In this document: piece by piece, positions 15,739 to 24,735 of the stretch | How the letters are laid out: every line of letters begins with the position of its first letter | Numbering within the stretch: position 1 is the first letter of the stretch | DNA from: an uncultured Dehalococcoidia bacterium | GTDB taxonomy: Bacteria; Chloroflexota; Dehalococcoidia; Lucifugimonadales; UBA1127 | Reading direction: 5' to 3' | Assembly: GCA_951812285.1 (NCBI GenBank) | Contig: OX638292.1 | Span: 1,776,551-1,840,550, forward strand | Length of the DNA: 64,000 nucleotides | Program-made: the position numbers and the translations under genes | Notes under the pieces: model-generated | Database searches by the model: none | Told to the model about the DNA's origin: nothing | What the model saw: the letters and a program-made list of their open reading frames with translations, nothing else

Positions 15739-17082
15739 CTACCCCTCGTGGTGCGCGGCGCCGGTGGCGTCCTGGCGCGTCGGCGGGGCGCGGCGCGGCG
15801 GGCGGAGGAAGAGCATCAGGACGCCCGACGAGGCGGCGGAGACGGCGAAGCTGGTGAAGGCGATTGTGTAGCTGCCGGTGAGGTCGAAGACGAAGCCGGC
15901 GAAGATCGGCCCCAGCACTAGCCCGAACATCTGCACAAAGTCCATCGTGCCAGAGATGGTGCCGAAGGCCCGCCGGCCGAAGTATGCGCCGCGGGTGGCG
16001 TTCATGGTGACGGCGCCGCCGCCCCAACCGATGGCGTAGACGGTGATGTAGAGCACCAACAGCGTCCAGCCTTCCGTGACGTTGCTCAGGATGAGGGCGC
16101 CGATGCCCACCATCAGCATGCTGACGGCCATGATGTAGCGCGGAGGGAAGCGGTCCGCCAGCCACCCGAAGCCCAACCGGCCGACGACGCTGGTCAACGT
16201 TGTCGCGGCGAGGATTGTCGAGGCGACCTCGAGGCTCCGGCCCGTGTCGACCATGAAGGGCACGACGTGCAAGGAGATGGCGCCGACCGCGAACTGGCGC
16301 AGGCCGAACGCAATCGCCAGGAACCAGAAGACCGGCAGCCGCAGCGCGCTCCGCAGGGTGTAGTCGCCTTCCATAGGGTCCGCGGGGGCGCGGGCGGCGC
16401 TCGACGCATCGGCCGAGCCTGACGCGGCGGGCGTTGGCTGCCGCTCACTGGGGCGCTCGCCGTCGGGGAGCATGCCGTAGTCCTCGGGGCGGGTGCGCAT
16501 GATCAGCGCGAGGGGGATCGCCAGCACCCAGATGGCGATGCCGGCGGCCACGGCTGTCATGCGCCAGCCGTGGTTAACAATGAGCAGCCCCAAGATTGGG
16601 ATGAAAAGCCCTCCCAGGCCGCTGCCCGTCAGGGAGATGCCTATTGCGAGGCCGCGCTTCTTGACGAACCAGTTGGCCGGAGCCACCAGCGCCGGCACTC
16701 GAATGCCGACGGACATGCCCACGGAGATGACACCCAGAAAGACGACGTAGAACATGAGGAGGGAGGTGACCTGGCTCATGAGCAGGAACCCGATGCCCAT
16801 CGTGATGGCGCCGATGGTGATCATGCGCCTCGGGCCGTAGCGGTCGACCAGATAGCCGCCAAGGGGACCCAGCATGCCGCCCTCGAGCTGCGAGAGGGCT
16901 ATGGCGCCGCTGAGGGCCGCCCGGTTGGTGGAGAACTCCTCCTGCAGGGAGAGGAAGAAGACACCGAACCCCTGCCAGTAGAAGCCGCTGCCGATGACCA
17001 GCACGCACATGGACGCCAAAACGATCCACCAGCCGTAGAAGATGCCTGACGGGCGGGCGGGTTCTTGCTGCTGTCTGCTCAT
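15739..17082 (-). CDS. MFS transporter, monocarboxylate/OFA-type
   Basis: This 447-residue membrane protein has twelve predicted helices. It opens with GIFYGWWIVLAS, carries the DRYGPRR loop after helix 2 and has a long polar central loop (about residues 220-260). It resembles the MFS at 30705-32018, sharing FYGW, the RTRPEDYG/RSRPEDIG segment and the central insertion, so the two are paralogues. The start ATG at 17082 excludes an upstream extension that is not hydrophobic. It follows an EamA transporter by 49 bases. Confidence 0.9.
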   Translation of the reverse strand: MSRQQQEPARPSGIFYGWWIVLASMCVLVIGSGFYWQGFGVFFLSLQEEFSTNRAALSGAIALSQLEGGMLGPLGGYLVDRYGPRRMITIGAITMGIGFLLMSQVTSLLMFYVVFLGVISVGMSVGIRVPALVAPANWFVKKRGLAIGISLTGSGLGGLFIPILGLLIVNHGWRMTAVAAGIAIWVLAIPLALIMRTRPEDYGMLPDGERPSERQPTPAASGSADASSAARAPADPMEGDYTLRSALRLPVFWFLAIAFGLRQFAVGAISLHVVPFMVDTGRSLEVASTILAATTLTSVVGRLGFGWLADRFPPRYIMAVSMLMVGIGALILSNVTEGWTLLVLYITVYAIGWGGGAVTMNATRGAYFGRRAFGTISGTMDFVQMFGLVLGPIFAGFVFDLTGSYTIAFTSFAVSAASSGVLMLFLRPPRRAPPTRQDATGAAHHEG

Positions 17083-17131
17083 GCAACTCCACGAACAAGA
17101 TATTGCCGATGCGCAACCGGCTACCGAAGGA

Positions 17132-18100
17132 CTACGTGACGCCGATGGCCAGGAGCACAGCGCCCACGCCCGACAGCGCAACGCCTGTCAGGACTCGGGG
17201 GCTGAAGCTCTCCAAGTTCCGGTTGAAGATGAAGCTCAGCGTCGGGACGAAGACGACGCCAAGGCGCGCCAGGGGCGTCACCAGCGATACGGGGGCGATG
17301 GCCAGCGCCGCAAACCGGAAGAGCTGCGCCAGAAAGACGGCAACGGCGCTGGCGGCGAACATCGGCACCACCTTCAGGTCAAAGCCGCGCATGTTCTTCA
17401 GCTGGCCGGGAATGGCCAGGGTCGCGATGAGGAGCCCTGCCGCGGCGACGTAGGCAATCAATCCGCCGGCGATTCCCAGCCCCGTGTCCTCAAGCGCGTA
17501 GCGAATCATGATGGGGCTGGTGCCGTAGGCGGCGGCGGAGAGGAGCCCAAAGGTGTACCCCTCGACGTAGCGGGGGTTGGTTGCGGCGTTGGGCCTGGGC
17601 GTGCCGGCGGCTGGCGTTGCCGCCGCGACGGGCTGTTCGGCGGCCTGGGCGGCGACCGGCTCCGGCTGCCGCTGGCGTCGGCGCTCGACCATGATCATGG
17701 GGCCGACCACGAGGAGGACGATGCCAACACCCATCAAGGGGGTGACCTCCTCGCTCAGCACGATCACGGCGACGACGACGGAGTAGATGGTATTCGTGGC
17801 CTGCAGAGGCTGGGAGCGGTTCGAGCCGATGGCGTCGATGCAGCGGTAGTTGCAGTATCGGCCGATGAGGAAGTGCAGAACTCCGGCGCCAGCCAGCAGC
17901 AACATGGCCTCCGACGAGAGGTCGAACGTGTCGAAGATCTGGCCAGTAGCAAGGGCAGCGATGGCGAAGAGAGGGACGCCGAGAATTACAGTTATGTAGA
18001 GTCCGAACGACGCGGAACTGCCTATCACCCCTCGCCGCGCGGTGATGGTGCTGAAGGCGAAGGAGAGGGCCGAGAGCACGGCAAACAGGGCGCCCAGCAT
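17132..18100 (-). CDS. Full-length EamA/DMT family transporter
   Basis: This 322-residue membrane protein has two EamA domains of about five helices each, joined by a Pro/Ala-rich linker (about residues 140-175). The first half aligns with the half-size protein at 569-994 through FLIGRYCNYRCID, NRSQP and EEV. It therefore provides the fused form of a transporter that is split elsewhere in this window. The substrate is unknown. An MFS gene follows in the same direction. Confidence 0.88.
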   Translation of the reverse strand: MLGALFAVLSALSFAFSTITARRGVIGSSASFGLYITVILGVPLFAIAALATGQIFDTFDLSSEAMLLLAGAGVLHFLIGRYCNYRCIDAIGSNRSQPLQATNTIYSVVVAVIVLSEEVTPLMGVGIVLLVVGPMIMVERRRQRQPEPVAAQAAEQPVAAATPAAGTPRPNAATNPRYVEGYTFGLLSAAAYGTSPIMIRYALEDTGLGIAGGLIAYVAAAGLLIATLAIPGQLKNMRGFDLKVVPMFAASAVAVFLAQLFRFAALAIAPVSLVTPLARLGVVFVPTLSFIFNRNLESFSPRVLTGVALSGVGAVLLAIGVT

Positions 18101-18251
18101 GATAGTTCCTACGCCAAAGACTTTTGCGACTTTCCCCTCACTCGGCGCACTTGAGGGGATAGATGGACGGGACTATTATAGCGGCACATTTCGACGCTTG
18201 CTGAGACTGGGCACCCTGCAAGCACCAGGGCGGGATCCGAAGGGGGAAGAC

Positions 18252-19340
18252 ATGGGTTGGTCCGAACATCACCCAAGGGGACTCCTATACCATGACGCCT
18301 CGCAGGCGTTCCAGGGGTATACGCTCATTGCCATGTCCGGGGGGAACACGGCGTACCTGTTGGACATGGAAGGGCGTGTGTGCCATCGCTGGTTCAGGGA
18401 ACAGGGGCTGGCGTACGGCTTTCTGCTGCCGAACGGGAACATGCTCTGCCGCAGCCGCGGGGCCGGCGGCACCGGGGTGGCGGGCGAGCCGGTGTCGGGC
18501 ATCATGGAGCTGGACTGGGACAGCAACGTCGTGTGGGAGTACTGGGACGCGCGAGCGCACCACGACTTCGAGCGGCTGCCGAACGGCCACACCCTCGTGG
18601 TGCGGTCGGACCCGATGCCGCAGGAAGTGTCGCGGCGCGTGCGCGGCGGGCGGGGCGACATCGACGCGCCAATGGACGGCGAGATGGTGCGCGAGGTTGA
18701 CGTGGAGGGCTCGACGGTACGCGACTACAGCATGTGGCAGGCCCTCGACCCCGAGACGGACGTGATGTGTCCCTTCGAGTCCCGGGCCAACTGGCTGCAC
18801 CAGAACGCGCTGACCATGACGACTGACGGCGACCTCCTGGTCAGCTTCCGTCAGATTGACACGGTGGGCATCGTTGACAAGGACACGGGCCAGTTCACGT
18901 GGAAGTGGGGGCCAGGGCAGATCTCGCACCAGCACCACCCGACATACTTGGACAACGGCAACGTCCTGATCTTCGACAACGGGCCGCACCGGGGCGGCGC
19001 CACCCACTCGCGCGTCGTCGAGATCGACCCGAAGACTGACGAGATCGCGTGGGATTATGTCGGCGACCCGCCGATCTCGTTCTACAGCTTCCACATCAGC
19101 GGGTGCGAGCGGCAGCCCAACGGCAACACGCTTATCACGGAGGGGGCGCCGGGACGCATCTTCGAGGTTACGAACGACAAGGAGATCGTGTGGGAGTTTG
19201 TGAACCCGCACAAGATCCCGGAGGGCGCGCAGTTTGGGTCGGGCGCGATGAACTCCGTGTTCCGAGCGCACCGGTACACTGCGGACCATCCGGCGCTGAC
19301 AGGACGGGACCTGACGCCGGAGGCGGGTTCCCTACCCTAG
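18252..19340 (+). CDS. Arylsulfotransferase (ASST)-like beta-propeller protein
   Basis: This 362-residue protein has repeated blade motifs such as FLLPNGNMLCR, RLPNGHTLVV, YLDNGNVLIFDNG and RQPNGNTLITEG, with paired WxW or WEY strands. The pattern is that of ASST-like propellers, enzymes moving sulfate between phenols. Candidate catalytic histidines include His258 and His286 regions but cannot be fixed by eye. No signal peptide is evident, so it may be cytoplasmic. ATG at 18252 has GGGGGAAGA before it. An MFS gene follows after 86 bases. Confidence 0.75.
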   Translation: MGWSEHHPRGLLYHDASQAFQGYTLIAMSGGNTAYLLDMEGRVCHRWFREQGLAYGFLLPNGNMLCRSRGAGGTGVAGEPVSGIMELDWDSNVVWEYWDARAHHDFERLPNGHTLVVRSDPMPQEVSRRVRGGRGDIDAPMDGEMVREVDVEGSTVRDYSMWQALDPETDVMCPFESRANWLHQNALTMTTDGDLLVSFRQIDTVGIVDKDTGQFTWKWGPGQISHQHHPTYLDNGNVLIFDNGPHRGGATHSRVVEIDPKTDEIAWDYVGDPPISFYSFHISGCERQPNGNTLITEGAPGRIFEVTNDKEIVWEFVNPHKIPEGAQFGSGAMNSVFRAHRYTADHPALTGRDLTPEAGSLP

Positions 19341-19365
19341 GGTAAGAGCAGGTTTCGCAATTCAG

Positions 19366-19396
19366 GAGGTGCCGCCCCAACGGGAGCGGCCACCTC
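19366..19396 (+). terminator. Hairpin between ASST-like and MFS genes
   Basis: GAGGTGCCGC and GCGGCCACCTC form a stem with one bulge and a 10-nt loop. There is no T-tract, so its role as a terminator is uncertain. Confidence 0.45.
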
Positions 19397-19426
19397 GCAC
19401 TTGAGAATCGGTCAGCAGGAGGCGGG

Positions 19427-20728
19427 ATGGCGCAGACCAAGGGAAGGGCGCGCACACCCTACATCGTCAAGAAGAACACGGCGCTGCTTGCCTCCTCGCA
19501 GGCGTTCAGCGGAGCGGGCGGGCAGATGGTGCCGACGCTGGCGCCGGTGCTCGTGGTGCAGATGATCAACAATGCGTCGCTGGCGGGCATCGGCACGAGC
19601 ATCACGGGGCTGAGCCGGCTCATCATCGCGTACCCCATCGGGCGGCTGACGGACGCGTTCGGACGTAGGGTGGGCGTCGTGCTGGGGCTGCTGCTAACGG
19701 GGTGCGGCGCGGGCATTATCGGCGCTGCGGCCATCATGTCGAACTTCCCGATCCTGCTGTTTGGGTTGCTGGTGATGGGGCTCGGGACGGGCGCGGTGCA
19801 GCAGCTCCGGGTGGCGGCCGCGGACATGTACCCGCCAAGCCGTCGCGCCGAGGGGCTGGGGCTCGTGCTCACGGGCTCGCTGGTGGGGGCCATCTTCGGG
19901 CCCATCCTCATTCGCGCTGCGGAATGGCTGGCGCCCGGGTTCGACCTGGAGCCGATCGCGCTCGCCTGGTTCTTCGTGCCGATAGCGGTCATCGGGAGCG
20001 TCACGCTCATCCTGCAGGTGCGGCCGGACCCCAAGGAAATCGCCACCAACCTCTCGGAGTACTACCCGGACTATGTCCCGCCGCCGGCCGTGCAGGGGAC
20101 ACCGCCCAAGGTGAGCATCGTCACGTTCATGAAGGAGTACCCAAAGCTCACGGCATTCGTGTCCATGTTCAGCGTGCAGGGCAACATGAACATGATGATG
20201 GCGATGACCTCGCTGGCCCTGAACGAGCATGGGTTTCCGCTTTCCAGCATCTCGCTCTCGGTGGCCATTCACGTCATCGGCATGTTCGGGTTCTCGATCC
20301 CCATCGGGCGGCTTGCGGACCGAATCGGCCGGCGCAACACCATGCTGATCGGAGTCTTCGTGGCGGCTGCCGGGACGTGGTTCGTGGTAGCGACGCCCTA
20401 CTACTGGATCATCACGCTGGGCACGTTCCTGGTGGGCCTGGGCTGGTCCGGGGTGAACATCTCGGCGACGGCGCTGTACGCGGACACGACGGCGCCGGCG
20501 GCCCGCGGTCGCGTCATTGGCGCGAACGACACGTTCACGGCGACGGCGGCCATCGGCATGCCGCTGGTGGGCGGAGTCGTGATCGAGACGATGGGGCTGC
20601 ACTTCCTCGGATTCTTCGGGATGGCGCTGATGGTGCCGGCGCTCTACTTCCTGCTGCGGCTGCGGGAGCGCTACCCGGGCACGTACGAGGGGCCGGGCGA
20701 CAGGGCGAGGGCAGCGGCAGAGGGCTAG
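19427..20728 (+). CDS. MFS transporter
   Basis: This 433-residue protein has about twelve membrane segments with the motif GRLTDAFGRRVG between helices 2 and 3 and GRLADRIGRRN in the second half. The polar linker around residues 205-235 separates the two six-helix bundles. Its N-terminus is basic. GGAGGCGGG precedes the ATG. It is not a close relative of the OFA-type MFS genes here. Its substrate is unknown, though its position suggests a product linked to the ASST-like protein. Confidence 0.9.
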   Translation: MAQTKGRARTPYIVKKNTALLASSQAFSGAGGQMVPTLAPVLVVQMINNASLAGIGTSITGLSRLIIAYPIGRLTDAFGRRVGVVLGLLLTGCGAGIIGAAAIMSNFPILLFGLLVMGLGTGAVQQLRVAAADMYPPSRRAEGLGLVLTGSLVGAIFGPILIRAAEWLAPGFDLEPIALAWFFVPIAVIGSVTLILQVRPDPKEIATNLSEYYPDYVPPPAVQGTPPKVSIVTFMKEYPKLTAFVSMFSVQGNMNMMMAMTSLALNEHGFPLSSISLSVAIHVIGMFGFSIPIGRLADRIGRRNTMLIGVFVAAAGTWFVVATPYYWIITLGTFLVGLGWSGVNISATALYADTTAPAARGRVIGANDTFTATAAIGMPLVGGVVIETMGLHFLGFFGMALMVPALYFLLRLRERYPGTYEGPGDRARAAAEG

Positions 20729-20803
20729 CGGCTCGGGCAGCCCTTGCCGCCTGTGGCGGGGTTGTGTACATTTTGCCATCATGCCCATCTGTGGAGGGAA
20801 TTG

Positions 20804-20992
20804 ATGTCTGCGTTTGAAGCGGGACAGCGTGTGCGCGTCAAAGAGGCCATCGGCGAGCTTCCGGACAGCTGGACGGGCCGCGAGGCGGTCGTGGTGGAGC
20901 CGGCGCCTCGGGACCAGGGCCTGCTGGTGCGCTTCGACGACGAGCCGAACCGCACGTACGCCGTCGCGGAGGACTGCCTGGAGGCCGCGTAG
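20804..20992 (+). CDS. Small SH3-like barrel protein, first of two paralogues
   Basis: This 62-residue protein begins MSAFEAGQRVRVKEA and contains GREAVVVEPAP and LVRFDDEPN, short beta strands typical of a KOW/SH3-like barrel. GGAGGG precedes the ATG. A related gene follows after 70 bases with the matching start MPLFEQGQRVKI. Such barrels bind nucleic acid or partner proteins, but no function can be assigned. Confidence 0.7.
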   Translation: MSAFEAGQRVRVKEAIGELPDSWTGREAVVVEPAPRDQGLLVRFDDEPNRTYAVAEDCLEAA

Positions 20993-21062
20993 TCGACCGA
21001 GCGCGGACCGCGTCCGTCATCACTGGCGGCGGTCGCGCATTCATGTGATTCAGGAGGTTGTC

Positions 21063-21281
21063 ATGCCCCTGTTCGAGCAAGGACAGCGCGTGAAGATCAA
21101 CCGGGAGGCCAAGGACCCGCCGGCGCCCGGGGTTCTCTTGGACCGGACGGGTTACGTCTTCAAGGTGATTGACTTCTTCGAGGGCGTCAAGAAGCCGGGC
21201 GACCCGCAGGAGTACATGGTCTGGCTCGACGGAGACTCACAGCCGAAGTCGGCGCCGGAGAGCTGGCTCATCGCGATCTAG
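21063..21281 (+). CDS. Small SH3-like barrel protein, second paralogue
   Basis: This 72-residue protein shares the N-terminal FExGQRVkI strand with the preceding 62-residue protein and then TGYVFKVIDFF and YMVWLDGD strands. TCAGGAGG lies close before the ATG at 21063. The pair probably arose by duplication and forms one unit ending at the terminator at 21314. Confidence 0.7.
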   Translation: MPLFEQGQRVKINREAKDPPAPGVLLDRTGYVFKVIDFFEGVKKPGDPQEYMVWLDGDSQPKSAPESWLIAI

Positions 21282-21313
21282 GCGGAGAGAGGCCCGCATC
21301 ATAGGCATCTTGG

Positions 21314-21365
21314 CAGCCCCACCCTTTTGACCTGAGGGAATCTCAGGGCAATAAGGGTGGGGCTG
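21314..21365 (+). terminator. Rho-independent terminator after the SH3-like pair
   Basis: A 13-bp stem CAGCCCCACCCTT/AAGGGTGGGGCTG encloses a second stem CCTGAG/CTCAGG. TTGTTGTGT follows on the plus strand. It separates this unit from the minus-strand tRNA cluster. Confidence 0.85.
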
Positions 21366-21417
21366 TTGTTGTGTCGCGGGTGGGGCGTTGGAGTGAGGGC
21401 GAGTCCGAAATTTGCGG

Positions 21418-21503
21418 TGGTGCCGAGGGAGGGTGTCGAACCCACACGCCCTTTCGGGCAGCGGATTTTAAGTCCGCCGCGTCTACCGTTCCGCCACCTC
21501 GGC
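21418..21503 (-). tRNA. tRNA-Leu (UAA)
   Basis: The acceptor stem GCCGAGG/CCTCGGC, the long variable arm and anticodon loop CTTAAAA (anticodon TAA) identify a leucine tRNA. The discriminator is A and the 3' CCA is encoded. Confidence 0.95.
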
Positions 21504-21571
21504 GCTATGGATACAGTTTGCAGCCATTGCAGCGTAGGCGCAATCGGGAGCAGCAGTGCGGAGAGGAGATG

Positions 21572-21647
21572 TGGAGGCGACGGGCGGAATCGAACCGCCG
21601 AATAAGGGTTTTGCAGACCCTCGCCTTAACCACTTGGCTACGTCGCC
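21572..21647 (-). tRNA. tRNA-Cys (GCA)
   Basis: The acceptor GGCGACG/CGTCGCC, anticodon loop CTGCAAA (GCA) and discriminator U, typical of tRNA-Cys, are visible. CCA is encoded. Confidence 0.95.
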
Positions 21648-21656
21648 TCGTGATGG

Positions 21657-21741
21657 TGGTGCCCAGGGCGGGACTCGAACCCACACGGGTTGCCCCACGG
21701 CCCCCTCAAGACCGCGTGTCTACCAGTTCCACCACCTGGGC
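21657..21741 (-). tRNA. tRNA-Leu (GAG)
   Basis: The acceptor GCCCAGG/CCTGGGC, a long variable arm and anticodon loop TTGAGGG (GAG) give a second leucine isoacceptor. CCA is encoded. It is first in a Leu-Cys-Leu minus-strand cluster. Confidence 0.93.
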
Positions 21742-21824
21742 CAAACGACAAACAGGCCAAACCATGAGGGTGTCAGCTATGCAATCTTCCCACTTGGGGG
21801 CCGTTTCTGTCAATGCAGAGCGGC

Positions 21825-21853
21825 TTGGCGCACCGCCCTTGGTACGGTAGCAT
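21825..21853 (+). promoter_or_regulatory. Promoter giving a near-leaderless methyltransferase mRNA
   Basis: TTGGCG (21825-21830) and TAGCAT (21848-21853) are 17 bases apart. The -10 ends ten bases before the ATG at 21864, the same geometry as at 2652-2691. An ATG at 21852 lies inside the -10 and is not used. Confidence 0.65.
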
Positions 21854-21863
21854 GGGCTTCGCC

Positions 21864-22508
21864 ATGAGCACTGAATCGGAGAACCCATTTCGGCCTGAGT
21901 ACTTCCGCCGGGAGGATGAGTCACCCGACGTCCTCTTCTACCGGGAACCGCGCCTCGTCGTGCACATCGACGACCGGGCGATCGAGGCGGTGGGCGAGTA
22001 CTTCAGCACGAGCCTGCCGTCGGAGGGCATCATCCTCGACCTGATGAGCAGCTGGCGGTCGCACCTGCCGGCGGACTTCGAGCGGGAGCGTCTCATTGGG
22101 CTGGGGCTGAACGGCGTGGAGCTGGCCGAGAACCCGCAGCTCGACGACCGGGTGCTCGCGGACATCAACACCGTGCGCGGGCTGCCCTTTCGCGACAACT
22201 CGCTGCACGCGGTGGTCATCACCGTGTCCATCCAGTATGTCACGCACCCGGTGGAGATCTTCCGGGAGGTGCACCGGGTGCTGGAGGACAGGGGCAGCTT
22301 CCACATCATCTACTCGAACCGCATGTTCCCGACCAAGGCGACGGCAATCTGGCGCTCGCTGGACGACTACGAGCATGCGCAGCTCATCAACGCGTACTTT
22401 GCCGTGTCCGGGGGTTGGGAGCAGCCGCGCGTCCTGGACATCAGCCCGCAGCCGAAGGGCGCCTCCGACCCCGTCTACGTGGTCTCGGCACGCAAGGTGG
22501 CGGAGTGA
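21864..22508 (+). CDS. SAM-dependent methyltransferase-like protein
   Basis: This 214-residue protein has the class I methyltransferase core: IILDLMSSW as motif I, then LADINTVRGLPFRDNSLHAVV, SIQYVTHP and the VLEDRGSFHIIYSN strand. Motif I lacks the usual GxGxG glycines (LDLMSSWRS), so SAM binding may be altered or the protein may not be a methyltransferase. The substrate is unknown. The start is set by the promoter spacing; no ribosome-binding site is present. Confidence 0.75.
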   Translation: MSTESENPFRPEYFRREDESPDVLFYREPRLVVHIDDRAIEAVGEYFSTSLPSEGIILDLMSSWRSHLPADFERERLIGLGLNGVELAENPQLDDRVLADINTVRGLPFRDNSLHAVVITVSIQYVTHPVEIFREVHRVLEDRGSFHIIYSNRMFPTKATAIWRSLDDYEHAQLINAYFAVSGGWEQPRVLDISPQPKGASDPVYVVSARKVAE

Positions 22509-22521
22509 GGCGAGGCCGTCT

Positions 22522-23931
22522 CTAGCGCCAGGACCAGAAGGCGACGGTCCCCTCCGCGATTGCCCGCGGCTCCGCGAATCCGTCGGCGTCCAGCACGATG
22601 ACCTGGTCCTGGGTACGCACGGTGTCATCTGGCTCGGGTATCCGGCCTGCGAAGACCAGGTACAAGCCGTCGGGAGACCAGACGCCGTGGGAATGGGAGT
22701 ACTGGTCGAAGTAGCTGAGCCAGATGAACATCTCCTGCGTCGGCAGGAAACGCACCAGTTCCCGTGGCTCCGACCCGTCGAGGCCGGCAACCTTCCACAC
22801 CAGCCACTCCTGTCCCGGGTCGAGGGCGGCGTAGGCCAGGCGCGAGCCGTCCGGCGACCACACGAAGGACAGGGTCGGGTCGGTCACCTCCAGGAGCACG
22901 CTTCCGGTTTCCGCATCGAGCACATCGAAACCGTCGTAAAGGGAGAGTCTTGGCAGCAGGTCGTTCGAGACGGCGATGTGGCGCTCGGTGGGCGACCAGA
23001 GGAATGCCCGCAGTCCCTCTGCCTCGGTCAGGGCGCTCGCGCCACCGCCGTCGGACGTCGCCGTGTGTAACGCGAGGCCGCCGGAGGAGGTGGCGCCGAC
23101 GTAGGCCATGCGCTCGCCGTCGTGGGAGAGGCCCGGGGCGCGAAAGGCGAGGCCGCCGACCGACAACACGGAAGTGTCCAACGCATCGGACCCCTCGGCG
23201 GTGAGCAGGCGGTCCCGGACGTGCAGGAGGGCTCCGTCGCCGGATGGAGACCATACGAAGTAGAGCGGGGCGCCGGAGGCCACTTCCTCCGCGCCGCCCT
23301 CGCCGTCCGCGCTTGCCGTGTACAGCGTCAGCCCGGACGCGCCGGACGCGAGAAAGGCCACGCGTTCGCCCGCGGGGCTCCAGTACGGGTAGTGCGGGGC
23401 ACGCTGCGCGACGTAGCCGACGTTGAGGGGGTTGTTCGCGAATACGACTGTGTCCTGGCCAGATGCCAAGTCGATAACCCGGAGGTCGACGCCGTCTACC
23501 GTCGAGCCCTCGACAATGACACGGGAAACGACCAGCCGCGCGCCGTCGGGCGACCATGCGGGCCAGGCGTAGTAGGAGGAGGGACGTGCCTGGGCGAGGC
23601 CGGCAACCGCAAGAGTCGCGACGGGGCCGGAGCCGAGGCGGGTGACCTGCTCGCGAAGGGTGCCGTCGCCCTTGACGGTGTAGACGTTGCCGTCGTCGCC
23701 CACGTAGGCGATGCGGTCGACGCTGGGGATTGGGGTCGGTTCGGGAGTCGGCGCGACGTCGTTAGCCGGGGTGCCGCATGCGGACAGCAGCGCAATCGAA
23801 AGGATGGCAAGCAAGCCCCCAAGCGGCAGACGCAATCGGAGGCGCCCGGCCGAACCATCGCCGGAGCTTCGGGTGGGCGCGGTGCGCACTGCGCCGCGCA
23901 AGGCGGCGGAGAGTGCGCCTATGCAATACAC
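22522..23931 (-). CDS. Lipoprotein with TolB/WD40-like beta-propeller repeats
   Basis: This 469-residue protein has a hydrophobic stretch ending in the lipobox LLSAC (Cys52), then a Pro/Thr-rich linker and repeated blades marked WSPDG, WSPAG, WSPSG and WSPTE. It is expected to be lipid-anchored outside the membrane and to act as a binding scaffold. The distance from the first ATG to the lipobox is long, so translation may begin at an internal codon nearer residue 30. The neighbour 23945-24238 lies just upstream on the same strand. Confidence 0.82.
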   Translation of the reverse strand: MYCIGALSAALRGAVRTAPTRSSGDGSAGRLRLRLPLGGLLAILSIALLSACGTPANDVAPTPEPTPIPSVDRIAYVGDDGNVYTVKGDGTLREQVTRLGSGPVATLAVAGLAQARPSSYYAWPAWSPDGARLVVSRVIVEGSTVDGVDLRVIDLASGQDTVVFANNPLNVGYVAQRAPHYPYWSPAGERVAFLASGASGLTLYTASADGEGGAEEVASGAPLYFVWSPSGDGALLHVRDRLLTAEGSDALDTSVLSVGGLAFRAPGLSHDGERMAYVGATSSGGLALHTATSDGGGASALTEAEGLRAFLWSPTERHIAVSNDLLPRLSLYDGFDVLDAETGSVLLEVTDPTLSFVWSPDGSRLAYAALDPGQEWLVWKVAGLDGSEPRELVRFLPTQEMFIWLSYFDQYSHSHGVWSPDGLYLVFAGRIPEPDDTVRTQDQVIVLDADGFAEPRAIAEGTVAFWSWR

Positions 23932-23944
23932 GGCAGCGCCGAGC

Positions 23945-24238
23945 CTACCGCATCTTGCGGCCCTTGTTCATGGTGATGACGCCGTCCTTTTCCATGATGC
24001 CGTCATAGAGAATGGTGTCACCCGTCACGTCTGCGTAGCCGCGCCCGTCATCGGCCGAGACACCGGTGGAGGCAAATACGCGGAAGTTCGTTATCCTCCT
24101 GCCCGCCAGCTTGCCGCCCTGGGAAACCGTCAGCAGGGCCTCCGAATCCGGGTATGGAAGACCGCACTGAGTCGCCAACTCGATGCGCATCTCCCGTGAC
24201 ACGACTTTCCCGCTGGAACCTCCGCCAAAAGGCCACAT
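23945..24238 (-). CDS. Hypothetical protein
   Basis: This 97-residue soluble protein is not recognised. It starts MWPFGGGSSGK, has a basic middle (KLAGRRITNFRVF) and ends KGRKMR. Its GC use matches its surroundings. The start has GAAAGGGGG upstream. It ends 13 bases before the propeller lipoprotein gene, so the two may be co-transcribed. Confidence 0.55.
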   Translation of the reverse strand: MWPFGGGSSGKVVSREMRIELATQCGLPYPDSEALLTVSQGGKLAGRRITNFRVFASTGVSADDGRGYADVTGDTILYDGIMEKDGVITMNKGRKMR

Positions 24239-24350
24239 ATCGGCCCCCTTTCCGCGCTCGCTGGCGCTAGCCCATCATACGCTACTTTCCGACTCATGCA
24301 TAATTTGAGCCTTCAACCTGCGGCCTCATACGAGGCCCGATAAAGCGAAT

Positions 24351-24369
24351 GGGCCAGCAATGCTGGCCC
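24351..24369 (-). terminator. Terminator hairpin after the Ala-Arg-Trp tRNA cluster
   Basis: A perfect 8-bp stem GGGCCAGC/GCTGGCCC with loop AAT is followed on the minus strand by ATTCGCTTTATC. It lies 14 bases past tRNA-Trp. Confidence 0.65.
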
Positions 24370-24382
24370 TCAATCGTGTCGT

Positions 24383-24459
24383 TGGCAGGAGCGCGAGGAT
24401 TCGAACCCCGGACCGGCGGTTTTGGAGACCGCTGCTCTACCAGGCTGAGCTACGCTCCT
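24383..24459 (-). tRNA. tRNA-Trp (CCA)
   Basis: The acceptor AGGAGCG/CGCTCCT, anticodon loop CTCCAAA (CCA) and discriminator G fit tRNA-Trp. The 3' CCA is encoded. Confidence 0.94.
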
Positions 24460-24469
24460 GCGATGGTAA

Positions 24470-24545
24470 TGGCGCCCCTGGAGGGACTCGAACCCCCGAC
24501 GCCCTCCTTAGGACGGAGGCGCTCTATCCTCTGAGCTACAGGGGC
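24470..24545 (-). tRNA. tRNA-Arg (CCU)
   Basis: The acceptor GCCCCTG/CAGGGGC and anticodon loop GTCCTAA (CCT) are clear. CCA is encoded and shares the tight spacing of the cluster. Confidence 0.94.
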
Positions 24546-24546
24546 C

Positions 24547-24622
24547 TGGTGGAGATAGGGGGATTCGAACCCCCGGCCTCTGCGTTGCGAACGCAGCGCT
24601 CTTCCAGCTGAGCTATATCCCC
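24547..24622 (-). tRNA. tRNA-Ala (CGC)
   Basis: The anticodon stem CTGCG/CGCAG closes the loop TTCGCAA (CGC). The acceptor GGGGATA pairs with TATCTCC including one G-U, and discriminator A and CCA are encoded. It leads the Ala-Arg-Trp cluster. Confidence 0.93.
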
Positions 24623-24735
24623 TCGACTCCAAATTATAGCACGACTCCGCCATGTGACGGCACCCGGCGCGCCTTGCCACTCAGGGGTGCGCCGCCCTAT
24701 GCTTGGGCACGAGTCTCGCCACGAGGAGGAACGCC

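Noticed and set aside
15739..20728. A single efflux operon of MFS, EamA and MFS genes
   Set aside because: The genes lie on both strands with divergent and convergent junctions and separate hairpins, so only the EamA-MFS pair on the minus strand can be one unit.
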